Origin: JAKFWF01 sp031401535
GTDB taxonomy: Bacteria; Pseudomonadota; Alphaproteobacteria; Rhizobiales; Hyphomicrobiaceae
Assembly: GCA_031401535.1 (NCBI GenBank)
Contig: JANNRP010000212.1
Coordinates: 1-14,219, forward strand
Direction: 5' to 3'
DNA length: 14,219 nucleotides
How positions within the stretch are numbered: position 1 is the first letter of the stretch; every line of letters begins with the position of its first letter. A program made the translations under genes and the position numbers. The notes below the pieces were generated by a model. It worked only from the letters and a program-made list of their open reading frames with translations. It made no database searches and was not told where the DNA came from. Below are positions 1 through 6,106 of the stretch, in pieces.

Positions 1-518
1 GCCGTATCAAGCAGCGCTTCGGACGTGATTTTCTGGCGCACGAGTTGCTCGCGCCGTGCGAGGATACCTTCTGCATCGGCAAGGCTCGCAACGTCACGGG
101 CGATATTGGCTTCAGCCTGGGCCAATTGCGCCTTCACGAGACGCTCGTCGAGTTGGAACAGCATCTGACCTTCGGTGACAAGGTCGCCTTCTTTGAAACC
201 GACCGACACGATCTGTCCGTCAACCCGCGTGCGAATGGCGACCGTAGCGAGGGCCTCGACGCTGCCCGCCGCCGAAAGCACGATCGGCATATCGGTTTCA
301 GCGACCGTCGCAGCCGTGACCGGGACCGCTGGAGGGCCCGAACGTTTGGCCCCAGCAGCTCCGGACTTGTCGGTATCAGACTTCGTCCCGCCCGGCATAT
401 AAGGCGTGACATCTACCCCGGTAGTCGCAGCCAACCGGGTCCGCGTCTCCGGCGACCAGTAGAGAGCCGCGGTGGCGCCGACCAGTCCGAGTAGAAAGAG
501 AGTAAAAAATCTGCGCAT
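1..518 (-). CDS. RND efflux pump periplasmic adaptor (HlyD/AcrA-type), N-terminal part, cut by window edge
   Basis: The first 172 residues of a membrane-fusion protein, which bridges an inner-membrane RND pump and an outer-membrane channel. The ATG at 518 gives MRRFFTLFLLGLVGATAALYW, a basic N-terminus and one hydrophobic segment that act as membrane anchor or uncleaved signal. A low-complexity Gly/Ser/Lys linker (about 40-65) follows. From about residue 66 comes the MFP core: a beta strand, then the lipoyl-like half-motif 'RVDGQIVSVGFKEGDLVTEG' (98-117) and 'LFQLDERLVKAQLAQAEA' (120-137), which opens the alpha-helical hairpin. Family adaptors are about 370-420 aa, so more than half lies beyond position 1. 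The pump gene would be expected further left. No strong Shine-Dalgarno precedes the ATG; GGGG lies too far upstream. The substrate cannot be told. It could also be an MdtA-like adaptor; the fold assignment is firm. Confidence 0.9.
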   Translation of the reverse strand, partial: MRRFFTLFLLGLVGATAALYWSPETRTRLAATTGVDVTPYMPGGTKSDTDKSGAAGAKRSGPPAVPVTAATVAETDMPIVLSAAGSVEALATVAIRTRVDGQIVSVGFKEGDLVTEGQMLFQLDERLVKAQLAQAEANIARDVASLADAEGILARREQLVRQKITSEALLDT

Positions 519-571
519 GATTTGACACAACCCCATCGTTGGCCGGAACCACCGTGCCCACTCGGAGCGCC

Positions 572-600
572 ATGGTAGCGCTATGCAGGCGGAACAGCAA
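572..600 (-). promoter_or_regulatory. Candidate sigma-70-type promoter of the RND adaptor gene
   Basis: Read on the minus strand, TTGCTG (600-595), a 17-base spacer and TACCAT (577-572) lie about 55 bases upstream of the adaptor ATG at 518. The -35 hexamer equals the one proposed for ndk in this window. The -10 is imperfect, so this is inference from pattern and position only. Confidence 0.35.
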
Positions 601-603
601 CGC

Positions 604-625
604 GTGAACCGTTAAAGTCGTTCAC
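604..625. promoter_or_regulatory. Inverted repeat GTGAAC-N10-GTTCAC, candidate operator upstream of the efflux adaptor
   Basis: Two perfect 6-base half-sites, GTGAAC (604-609) and GTTCAC (620-625), are 16 bp apart centre to centre. They abut the candidate -35 of the adaptor promoter on its upstream side. Efflux genes are often controlled by dimeric TetR- or MarR-type regulators binding such repeats. No regulator gene is in the window, so the assignment is inference. Confidence 0.35.
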
Positions 626-662
626 CAACCGTACAGCTATGCGCCTGCGCGCCAAGGTCGCA

Positions 663-884
663 TCACTCGGTGGGCGGGCGCGCCTGACGGGCAATGCTGC
701 GTGCCTCCAGCAGCCTTTTACCCTCGCCCGCAGTACGTTCGGGACCATGATTGTGATTACTGCAGCCGATATGCAGCGGCCGATGACCAGGCGCGGGGAT
801 TGGCAAAATGGTTAGCGCAACGGCGGCGCCCACGCTGACCGTAAGGCAAACCGCGATCGCTATTCCTAGACCGCGCAGCATCAT
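663..884 (-). CDS. Possible small membrane-anchored or exported protein (73 aa)
   Basis: An ATG-ATG start sits 4 bases after the thioesterase stop codon on the same strand, so translational coupling is possible. The product begins MMLRGLGIAIAVCLTVSVGA and continues with a second hydrophobic stretch to about residue 30: one basic residue and about 22 apolar residues, typical of a signal anchor. The remainder is hydrophilic and rich in His, Arg, Gly and Ala with no recognised domain. No convincing Shine-Dalgarno is visible. I recognise no family. The signal-like N-terminus and tight spacing favour a real gene; the short, Arg/Pro-rich tail is also what a chance ORF in GC-rich DNA would give. If it is not a gene, 519-888 is a non-coding stretch holding only the adaptor promoter region. 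Confidence 0.4.
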   Translation of the reverse strand: MMLRGLGIAIAVCLTVSVGAAVALTILPIPAPGHRPLHIGCSNHNHGPERTAGEGKRLLEARSIARQARPPTE

Positions 885-888
885 TGCA

Positions 889-1341
889 TTAACCGAGAGC
901 CAAAAGACGGTCGCGCAATTCCTGCGGCGGCTCGACTGATGTCCGGCTCGATTGATTGAAGATTACGAGCACGCACTCGCCGGTGGCAGCGCAGGTATCG
1001 GTGTCGCTGACGAATACACCGTGGGTCAGATGCAGTGACTTGGTGCCGACCCGATGTACGCGCAGTCCGACGTTGACAGTGCCGGGGTATGATAGCTCGC
1101 GACGGTAGTCGATGATTGTGCGCACCAGAACCAGCTCGAGGTCGCGGCGGCCATTCGCTTGCAGTACGGGGTAGATCAAGCTGCAACGGGCTTCCTCGAA
1201 AAACATCGGCGTCACGGTATTGTTTGCGTGCCCGATGGGGTCAAGGTCGGCATAACGGAGACTAATCGCCGTCCAGTTTTTGAAGGTCGCGCGCTGCGTC
1301 AGATCTGGCATCGGCGACGACGCTGCATGTCCGATGGTCAA
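889..1341 (-). CDS. Acyl-CoA thioesterase of the 4-hydroxybenzoyl-CoA thioesterase (hotdog) family
   Basis: A 150-aa hotdog-fold thioesterase, expected to hydrolyse an acyl-CoA or acyl-ACP in the cytoplasm. The signature 'RYADLDPIGHANNT' is followed by 'FFEEAR' on the long helix. The Asp of DLDP lies at the usual catalytic position, and HxNN is typical of the FadM/YbgC-like group. Length fits the family (about 130-150 aa). I prefer the TTG at 1341. Its TG overlaps the TGA stop of the upstream fumB-like gene (TTGA), and GGAGG lies 7 bases ahead. The ATG at 1311 would give 140 aa but has no ribosome-binding site. The overlap implies translational coupling with the fumarase-like subunit. Substrate unknown; family call secure. 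Confidence 0.88.
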   Translation of the reverse strand: MTIGHAASSPMPDLTQRATFKNWTAISLRYADLDPIGHANNTVTPMFFEEARCSLIYPVLQANGRRDLELVLVRTIIDYRRELSYPGTVNVGLRVHRVGTKSLHLTHGVFVSDTDTCAATGECVLVIFNQSSRTSVEPPQELRDRLLALG

Positions 1342-2015
1342 ATCACTTCCTCCGTCTTGTCGTCGGTCTCGCCATAGCGGCGCAGTGTTGCCGGGCGCGT
1401 GCCTTCGTAGAGGGCCACAATACCCGGTGCAATCTTGGCATTTTCTCGCTCGAACAAGCTGTTGCCCGCCGCATCGCTTTCGACCAGGAACGGACCGAAG
1501 TTTTCGACGTCGAGCACCCATATAGCTTGGGCGAGCCCCAACTCCGCGATCCAGTGCGTTGCCTTGACCCGCTTAATGCCCCGCCCGAGCAGTGCGCCGG
1601 TGCCATAGCCGACCGTCGTCAGATAGATCGCGCCGCGTGGCACAAAGCTATTGCGGTAGGTTGCCGACGTCATGCCGCCCTTGCCGATGATGATGTTGCA
1701 GCCCGATGCATCAAACCATCCGTCGAGCCATTTTGTGAATCGGAACGATGCCGTCGCCGTTACTGCGCCCATGTTGTAGGTGCCGTCAGCGTTGATGCTG
1801 GCGGCCGGCGAGCAATGGAAATTCGCGGAGCCCAACGCAGCGGGTGGTGCTGGCATCCCATGCCCATCCTCAACCGCACGCTTGTAGACGCCTTCGCGCG
1901 CCGTAAAGACCAGTCCATCGAGATAGACCACTGTGCCAAGCTCAAGTTCCGCAAGATCGGCCTTGGAGGCCGGTAATTTGAGTCGGACGGTTGTGAGTTT
2001 GTTCGCTGTGGTCAT
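1338..2015 (-). CDS. Class I fumarase / L(+)-tartrate dehydratase beta-subunit-like protein
   Basis: A 225-aa protein matching the C-terminal (beta) half of iron-sulfur class I hydro-lyases, which reversibly hydrate fumarate or dehydrate tartrate. Family landmarks are 'GTVVYLDGLVFTARE' near residue 27, 'IIIGKGGM' in the middle (the GKGGM loop) and 'AIWVLDVENFGPFLV' followed by an Asp-Ala-x-Gly-Asn-Ser near the end. The alpha subunit, which carries the [4Fe-4S] cluster, is not upstream: 2016-2240 is non-coding and then ndk runs the other way. The usual GPTTSxRM substrate loop reads 'TATASFRF', keeping only Thr, Ser and Arg, so substrate or activity may differ. The ATG at 2015 is chosen by homology; an in-frame ATG pair at 2063-2058 would add 16 residues. 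It overlaps the thioesterase downstream. The family is clear, the reaction is not. Confidence 0.85.
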   Translation of the reverse strand: MTTANKLTTVRLKLPASKADLAELELGTVVYLDGLVFTAREGVYKRAVEDGHGMPAPPAALGSANFHCSPAASINADGTYNMGAVTATASFRFTKWLDGWFDASGCNIIIGKGGMTSATYRNSFVPRGAIYLTTVGYGTGALLGRGIKRVKATHWIAELGLAQAIWVLDVENFGPFLVESDAAGNSLFERENAKIAPGIVALYEGTRPATLRRYGETDDKTEEVI

Positions 2016-2066
2016 CGCCGTCCGCCGCGCCAATTGCTGGAGTTTGCCCGCACGATACATCAAGCG

Positions 2067-2080
2067 CTGGTCTTGACCAG
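2067..2080. promoter_or_regulatory. Inverted repeat CTGGTC-TT-GACCAG in the fumB-like leader
   Basis: Two perfect 6-base arms separated by TT lie about 52 bases upstream of the fumB-like ATG (minus strand) and about 160 bases from ndk. It could be an operator half-site pair or a small RNA hairpin in the leader. No regulator family can be named from it. Confidence 0.3.
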
Positions 2081-2153
2081 TGTAGTGTCACGCCCGGCGG
2101 TCGTCGCGCTCCTGCCAGTGAAGCGAGTACCGCCGGTGCATTCGTCACATCAC

Positions 2154-2165
2154 CTCACGCGTGAG
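2154..2165. promoter_or_regulatory. 12-bp perfect palindrome CTCACGCGTGAG at the ndk promoter
   Basis: A perfect 12-bp palindrome lies 2 bases upstream of the proposed ndk -35 element, inside the 225-bp region between the divergent fumB-like and ndk genes. This is where a dimeric activator or repressor acting on either gene would bind. Perfect symmetry over 12 bases in a short intergenic region is unlikely to be pure chance, but no cognate factor is identifiable. Confidence 0.4.
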
Positions 2166-2167
2166 CC

Positions 2168-2196
2168 TTGCTGCCTAAGGGCGCCATGGCTATAAG
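2168..2196 (+). promoter_or_regulatory. Candidate sigma-70-type promoter of the ndk-rid-dinB operon
   Basis: TTGCTG (2168-2173), a spacer of exactly 17 bases and TATAAG (2191-2196) lie 45 bases upstream of the ndk ATG at 2241. Both hexamers resemble alphaproteobacterial housekeeping promoters. An AAGGG Shine-Dalgarno stands 7 bases before the ATG. No other promoter-like sequence is seen before dinB, consistent with one transcript. Confidence 0.55.
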
Positions 2197-2240
2197 CCAG
2201 CAACTTCTTGCAACGCAGCATTGGATGAAAGGGCCCTGTC

Positions 2241-2663
2241 ATGGCCATCGAGCGTACATTTTCCATTCTCAAGCCGGACGCAACGGCCCGCAATCTGACC
2301 GGCGGCATTAATGCCGTGATCGAAAAGGCGGGTCTGCGCATTGTCGCCCAAAAGCGTGTGCGCTGGACCCGTGCCCAGGCCGAGGCCTTCTACGGCGAAC
2401 ACAAAGCTCGTCCGTTCTTCGGCGAACTCGTTGCCTTCATGACCTCCGGCCCGATCGTATGCCAGGTACTTGAAGGCGAGGATGCCATTCTCAAGTACCG
2501 AGATGTGATGGGCGCGACCGACCCAAAGGAAGCCAAGGACGGCACGATCCGCAAGTTGTTCGCACTCTCCAAAGGCGAGAACTCCAGCCACGGTTCGGAC
2601 AGCCCCGCGGCCGCCGAGCGCGAGATCGCCATGAACTTCCGGCTCGACGAGATTGTCGGCTAA
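2241..2663 (+). CDS. ndk: Nucleoside diphosphate kinase
   Basis: This enzyme transfers the gamma-phosphate of ATP to any NDP or dNDP by a ping-pong mechanism through a phosphohistidine, balancing nucleotide pools in the cytoplasm. The 140-aa length is standard. The N-terminus MAIERTFSILKPDA contains the conserved KPD (11-13). 'GTIRKLFALSKGENSSHGSD' (101-120) contains the catalytic His117 in the NxxHGSDS signature, and 'RPFFGELVAFMTSGP' is the other family block. LSKGENSSHG departs from the more common SIGENxVHG but keeps the essential residues. It is first in a three-gene plus-strand run, with the Rid gene starting 16 bases after its stop. Divergent from the fumB-like gene. Confidence 0.97.
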   Translation: MAIERTFSILKPDATARNLTGGINAVIEKAGLRIVAQKRVRWTRAQAEAFYGEHKARPFFGELVAFMTSGPIVCQVLEGEDAILKYRDVMGATDPKEAKDGTIRKLFALSKGENSSHGSDSPAAAEREIAMNFRLDEIVG

Positions 2664-2679
2664 GCCAACAGGCAATTCC

Positions 2680-3069
2680 ATGTCCCGCCGTCTCATATCC
2701 TCCGGCTCGAAGTTCGAGACGGAGATCGGCTATTCAAGGGCAGTGGTTGATGGCGATACGGTCTACGTGTCAGGGACCACCGGCTATGACTATGCGTCAA
2801 TGACACTGGCCGACGGCGTCATCGCGCAGTGCGTGCAGACTTTGGCGAACATCGAGGCTGCGTTGGCGCAAGCGGGCTCCAGCCTCGCCGACGTCGTGCG
2901 GGTCACCTACATCTTCCCCAACCCGGCCGATTTCGAGCCATGCTGGCCAACGTTGCGAGCAGCCTTCGGCGACGTGCGACCGGCCGCCACCATGATCGTG
3001 GCAGCGCTCGTCAATCCCGCGATCAAGGTTGAGATAGAAGTCACAGCACGGTTACGGCGCACAACATGA
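2680..3069 (+). CDS. Rid (YjgF/YER057c/UK114) family protein lacking the deaminase Arg
   Basis: A 129-aa Rid-fold protein; the family forms trimers with active sites in the clefts. Landmarks are 'YSRAVVDGDTVYVSGTTGYD' (18-37), 'DVVRVTYIFPNPADFEPCWP' (71-90) and 'KVEIEVTAR' (116-124) with the conserved Glu120. In imine-hydrolysing RidA an Arg in the 'PAR' motif holds the substrate carboxylate. Here the site reads 'RPAATM' (100-105), so Ala103 replaces it. Classical 2-aminoacrylate deaminase activity is therefore not expected; this matches Rid subfamilies without that Arg. I chose the ATG at 2680, with AGG 7 bases upstream, over the one at 2653 that lies inside ndk. The stop overlaps the next ATG by ATGA, implying coupled translation. 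Fold certain, function open. Confidence 0.92.
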   Translation: MSRRLISSGSKFETEIGYSRAVVDGDTVYVSGTTGYDYASMTLADGVIAQCVQTLANIEAALAQAGSSLADVVRVTYIFPNPADFEPCWPTLRAAFGDVRPAATMIVAALVNPAIKVEIEVTARLRRTT

Positions 3070-3578
3070 TCACGCCCGCCCACGTCCAGACCATGGCGCG
3101 CTACAACCGTTGGCAAAATCAGTCGCTATATTCGGCCGCTGATCGATTGCCGGATGCCGAGCGCAAACGAGCGCGCGGAGCGTTTTTCGAGTCCGTTCAC
3201 GGAACGCTGAGCCATATATTGTTTGGCGACATGGCGTGGATGCATCGCTTCACCAAGACCACGCCACCACCCTCGATGATGGCGCGGACGATCGAGGAAT
3301 CGGCGACCGCAATTCCTGACTGGGACGAACTCAAGCGGCGCCGTGTGGCGTTCGATGAACTCATCATCGGCTGGGCCGATGCCATGCGAGCGGATGATCT
3401 CAACGGCGACTTGACCTGGCATTCCCAGGTGCTTGGTTGTGACGTCACCAAGCCGTGCTGGCTGCTGGTAACGCACATGTTCAATCACCAGACCCATCAT
3501 CGCGGCCAGACCCACTGCTTGCTGACGCAGAATGGGTTGAAACTCGACGACACCGATCTCCCGTTTATGGCTGTTTAG
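3066..3578 (+). CDS. DinB-family (YfiT/DinB four-helix bundle) putative metal-dependent protein
   Basis: A 170-aa DinB-fold protein. The fold is a four-helix bundle with a divalent metal held by three His residues; members include thiol S-transferases and many of unknown role. The visible candidates are His50 in 'HGTLSHILFGDMAWMHRF' (45-62) and His141 and His145 in 'HMFNHQTHHRGQTHCLL' (137-153). The latter is the family's most conserved block. The early segment 'MARYNRWQNQSLY' (10-22) is also typical. Its ATG overlaps the Rid stop (ATGA), so translation is probably coupled, and it closes the ndk-rid-dinB run. Convergent with the 89-aa secreted protein, 19 bases apart. Despite the name there is no reason to expect a DNA polymerase or an SOS role. 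Substrate unknown. Confidence 0.93.
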   Translation: MITPAHVQTMARYNRWQNQSLYSAADRLPDAERKRARGAFFESVHGTLSHILFGDMAWMHRFTKTTPPPSMMARTIEESATAIPDWDELKRRRVAFDELIIGWADAMRADDLNGDLTWHSQVLGCDVTKPCWLLVTHMFNHQTHHRGQTHCLLTQNGLKLDDTDLPFMAV

Positions 3579-3597
3579 CCAACGGTCCCCGGCGCGA

Positions 3598-3867
3598 TCA
3601 GCGGCGATTGTTGTCGTTCTTTGGGCTCAACGCATATGCTGCCCAGTCCGGGTAGCTCTTGTATGTGCCGCCTGGATCGATATTGCGGGCCCGCGCGTAG
3701 TCATAGCTATTCGGATCGCGGCGCACGGGCGTGCGATAATCGAACGATCTGTCAGTCTTATATCGGCGCTTCTCGGTTGCCGCGTCTGCTGGTGCTGCGA
3801 CCGCAAGGGACGACGCGGCGAGACCTAGTCCAACAATCAGTAACGCCGATTTGGACAGCCGGGTCAT
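3598..3867 (-). CDS. Small secreted/periplasmic protein of unknown function (89 aa)
   Basis: The ATG at 3867 is fixed by an excellent AGGAGGT 7 bases upstream; the frame continues further upstream but without one. The product starts MTRLSKSALLIVGLGLAASS with a further Ala-rich stretch and a likely signal-peptidase I site after APADA, around residue 29. The mature part of about 60 residues is basic and rich in Tyr, Arg, Asp and Asn ('YKTDRSFDYRTPVRRDPNSY', then 'DYARARNIDPGG'). It has no Cys, ends in a charged DNNRR tail, and matches no domain I recognise. The strong ribosome-binding site and textbook signal peptide make it a convincing gene. It lies downstream of tctA on the same strand, after a 106-base gap holding an inverted repeat, so it probably has its own promoter. 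Confidence 0.82.
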   Translation of the reverse strand: MTRLSKSALLIVGLGLAASSLAVAAPADAATEKRRYKTDRSFDYRTPVRRDPNSYDYARARNIDPGGTYKSYPDWAAYALSPKNDNNRR

Positions 3868-3927
3868 GGTTGCTACCTCCTGAGTGAAAACAAACCTCTC
3901 CCCAGACATTTGGTATGACTGCGCCGC

Positions 3928-3948
3928 CACACAAGTCACGCTTGTGTG
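3928..3948. promoter_or_regulatory. Inverted repeat CACACAAG-N5-CTTGTGTG
   Basis: Perfect 8-base arms at 3928-3935 and 3941-3948 flank TCACG, in the gap between the tctA stop (3974) and the secreted-protein ATG (3867), both on the minus strand. Neither side has a T run, so it is a poor intrinsic terminator. An operator for the small gene, or an mRNA 3'-end stabilising hairpin for tctBA, is more likely. Three tandem GTGAG units (3946-3960) overlap one arm. Confidence 0.45.
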
Positions 3949-3973
3949 AGGTGAGGTGAGCCGAGTCACGTCA

Positions 3974-5521
3974 TCACTCCGTGAAAACGGTTTCGCGACT
4001 TTTTCGGATTGAAGGCAGCGCCGCGATGACAATCAGCACCAGAGCCAGGAATAGCAATGAGGCCGACAGCGGCCGTTCCAGAAACGTCATGAAGTTGCCG
4101 CGGGAAATCACCAGCGATTGCCGCAGCTTCTCCTCCATCAAGCGTCCAAGCACAAAGCCAAGCAGCATGGGTGCCGGCTCAAAACCAAGCTTCAACAGCG
4201 TGTAGCCGAACAGCCCAAAGGTTGCGACCATCATCACGTCGAGCGACGAATTGTTGATCGAATAAATTCCGATGCAGCAGAACAGCACGATCGACGGAAA
4301 CATCAGTCGATAGGGAACCTTGAGGAGCTTCACCCACAACCCGATCATCGGCAGATTGATGACGAGAAGCATCAGGTTGCCGATCCACATCGACGCGATC
4401 ATGCCCCAGAACAGATTCGGCTGTTTGGTGATGATCTGTGGTCCCGGCACAATGCCGTGAATGGTCATTGCCCCCACCATCAGCGCCATCACGGCGTTGG
4501 GCGGGATGCCGAGCGTCAACAGCGGTATGAACGCCGTCTGCGCACCGGCGTTATTAGCCGCTTCGGGACCGGCAACGCCCTCGATGGCACCGCGTCCGAA
4601 GCGCGACGGATCATCCGCCATTTTCTTTTCGACGGTGTATGACGCAAACGGCCCAAGCACGGCACCATTGCCCGGTAATAAGCCAAGCACCGATCCCAGG
4701 AAAGTACCGCGGGCAATGGGCCACGCCGCCTGCTTCATATCCGCGCGATTGGGCAGCAACCGACCGATGGCGCCCTTCACCACGTTGCGTGTCTCAGGAT
4801 TTTCCAAATTCTTGACGATTTCGGCGAACCCGAAGATGCCCATCGCGATCACTGCGAAATCAAGTCCGTCGGAGATCTCGTTCCAACCGAAGGTAAGCCG
4901 TTCCTCGCCGGTTTCCAGATCGCTGCCGATGGTCGACAGCAGCACGCCGACAAGGATCATGGCAATGGCCTTCGGCACGGAGCCGCGCGCCAACACGACG
5001 GCAAACATCAGGCCCAGAACCATGAGCGCGAAATAATCCGCTGGGCCAAACAGCAGCGCCATCCGGGTCAACGGCACGGCAAGAGCGGCGATGACGATGG
5101 TGGCAACACTGCCGGCGATGAACGAACTGATGGCCGCGATCCCCAGTGCGATGCCGGCACGCCCCTGGCGCGCCATCTGGAAACCGTCGAGAACCGTCAC
5201 GACAGATGTAGCTTCACCCGGAATGTTGACTAGGATGGCTGTCGTGGAGCCGCCATATTGCGCACCGTAGTAGATGCCGGCCAGCATGATCAGCGCGCCG
5301 ATTGGTTCCAGTCCGTAGGTGACCGGTAGCAGCATGGCGATGGTGGCGATCGGGCCAACGCCCGGCAATACGCCAATCAACGTACCAACGAGGCAACCGA
5401 CGAAACACAATAAAAGATTGGCAGGAATGGGCACCGAAAGACCCATCGCCGGCCACGGCAACCAGACAATTTTCCAGACGGTTGCGAAGCCAAGCGCCAG
5501 ATTTGCGTAAAGGTCCATCAT
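3974..5521 (-). CDS. tctA: Tripartite tricarboxylate transporter large membrane subunit, TctA family
   Basis: A 515-aa polytopic inner-membrane protein, the translocating subunit of TTT systems that import citrate or other carboxylates with a cation gradient. The family signature is clear: 'LIGVLPGVGPIATIAMLLP' (48-66), then 'GIYYGAQYGGSTTAILVNIP' (82-101) and GEATSV. The second inverted half repeats the loop as 'LGLLPGNGAVLGPFASYTVE' (279-298) and has 'GPEAANNAGAQTAFIPLLTL'. About 11-12 hydrophobic segments are visible. The MM start at 5521/5518 is preceded by GAGGG at a 7-base spacing. It follows tctB by 10 bases, so the two are surely co-transcribed. No TctC/Bug-type binding-protein gene is present in the window, so the substrate cannot be inferred from one. 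Confidence 0.95.
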   Translation of the reverse strand: MMDLYANLALGFATVWKIVWLPWPAMGLSVPIPANLLLCFVGCLVGTLIGVLPGVGPIATIAMLLPVTYGLEPIGALIMLAGIYYGAQYGGSTTAILVNIPGEATSVVTVLDGFQMARQGRAGIALGIAAISSFIAGSVATIVIAALAVPLTRMALLFGPADYFALMVLGLMFAVVLARGSVPKAIAMILVGVLLSTIGSDLETGEERLTFGWNEISDGLDFAVIAMGIFGFAEIVKNLENPETRNVVKGAIGRLLPNRADMKQAAWPIARGTFLGSVLGLLPGNGAVLGPFASYTVEKKMADDPSRFGRGAIEGVAGPEAANNAGAQTAFIPLLTLGIPPNAVMALMVGAMTIHGIVPGPQIITKQPNLFWGMIASMWIGNLMLLVINLPMIGLWVKLLKVPYRLMFPSIVLFCCIGIYSINNSSLDVMMVATFGLFGYTLLKLGFEPAPMLLGFVLGRLMEEKLRQSLVISRGNFMTFLERPLSASLLFLALVLIVIAALPSIRKSRETVFTE

Positions 5522-5531
5522 GTCTGCGCCC

Positions 5532-6065
5532 TCAGTATCCAAGCAGCCAAGGCGCAATCGGAATCGGCAACCGTAATAGGAGCTTGAACATTACGAAGCA
5601 GACGACGTTCAGAGCGACCGCATAAATAATGATTTCCTTCCAGCGCGTATCTTTATCGGCGAGCGAGGCGATCGTCACAGCCAATGGACCGGAAACGGCC
5701 AGCCCTAAAGGCGGCACTGTGATGCCGCCAACGCCAAAGCCACGGATCGTCAATCCGAACGCGACCACCGAGCCCAACACGAACAGAACGCCGCGCCATG
5801 ACCATGATTCCAAAGCAGGTCCGCGCGTGGTGAACGACTGCACCACCAGCAGAAGTCCCAACGCTGCTACCAGCGTAGAGACGACGCGTGGGAACATGCC
5901 GGCCCCCATTTTGGCGAACGTACCCGCAGCAATGGAAATCGAACCGCCAAAGCCGATGGCAGCAATGACCAGCAGAAAAATGCCAGCACCCAAAGCTTCC
6001 GGTGATTTAATCAATCCGCCGCCGCCTTCATCAGGCGGGGCGCCATTGCTGGACGTCTCTGCCAT
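5532..6065 (-). CDS. tctB: Tripartite tricarboxylate transporter small membrane subunit, TctB family
   Basis: A 177-aa small membrane subunit of the TTT transporter. The layout fits TctB: a hydrophilic N-terminus of about 20 residues rich in Gly, Ser and Pro, then four hydrophobic segments (about 25-47, 58-78, 90-110 and 150-170). 'GAGMFPRVVSTLVAALGLLL' (56-75) after the first helix is the TctB hallmark of a helix preceded by a MFP-type turn. The ATG at 6065 is chosen for the GGGGGAAA just upstream. Sequence upstream of it in the same frame lacks family features. It sits immediately before tctA. The 165 bases separating it from the outer-membrane barrel gene contain two short palindromes and presumably the tctBA promoter. 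Confidence 0.92.
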   Translation of the reverse strand: MAETSSNGAPPDEGGGGLIKSPEALGAGIFLLVIAAIGFGGSISIAAGTFAKMGAGMFPRVVSTLVAALGLLLVVQSFTTRGPALESWSWRGVLFVLGSVVAFGLTIRGFGVGGITVPPLGLAVSGPLAVTIASLADKDTRWKEIIIYAVALNVVCFVMFKLLLRLPIPIAPWLLGY

Positions 6066-6106
6066 GTAGTTTCCCCCGGATCTAACGTAAAGCGGACAGC
6101 GAACGC

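Noticed and set aside
45..494. 149-codon plus-strand frame and smaller frames opposite the efflux adaptor
   Set aside because: They lie antisense to, or out of frame with, a clear adaptor protein, have Arg-rich shuffled composition and no domain.
1527..1976. 149-codon plus-strand frame opposite the fumB-like gene
   Set aside because: Cys/Arg-rich antisense shadow with no ribosome-binding site; the minus strand carries the recognisable GKGGM protein.
2190..2696. 168-codon minus-strand frame opposite ndk
   Set aside because: Spans the ndk promoter and gene antisense; no signal, domain or start site, while ndk is unmistakable.
4461..5036. 191-codon plus-strand frame opposite tctA
   Set aside because: Ser/Pro/Ala-rich mirror of a membrane protein's codon pattern; no independent support.
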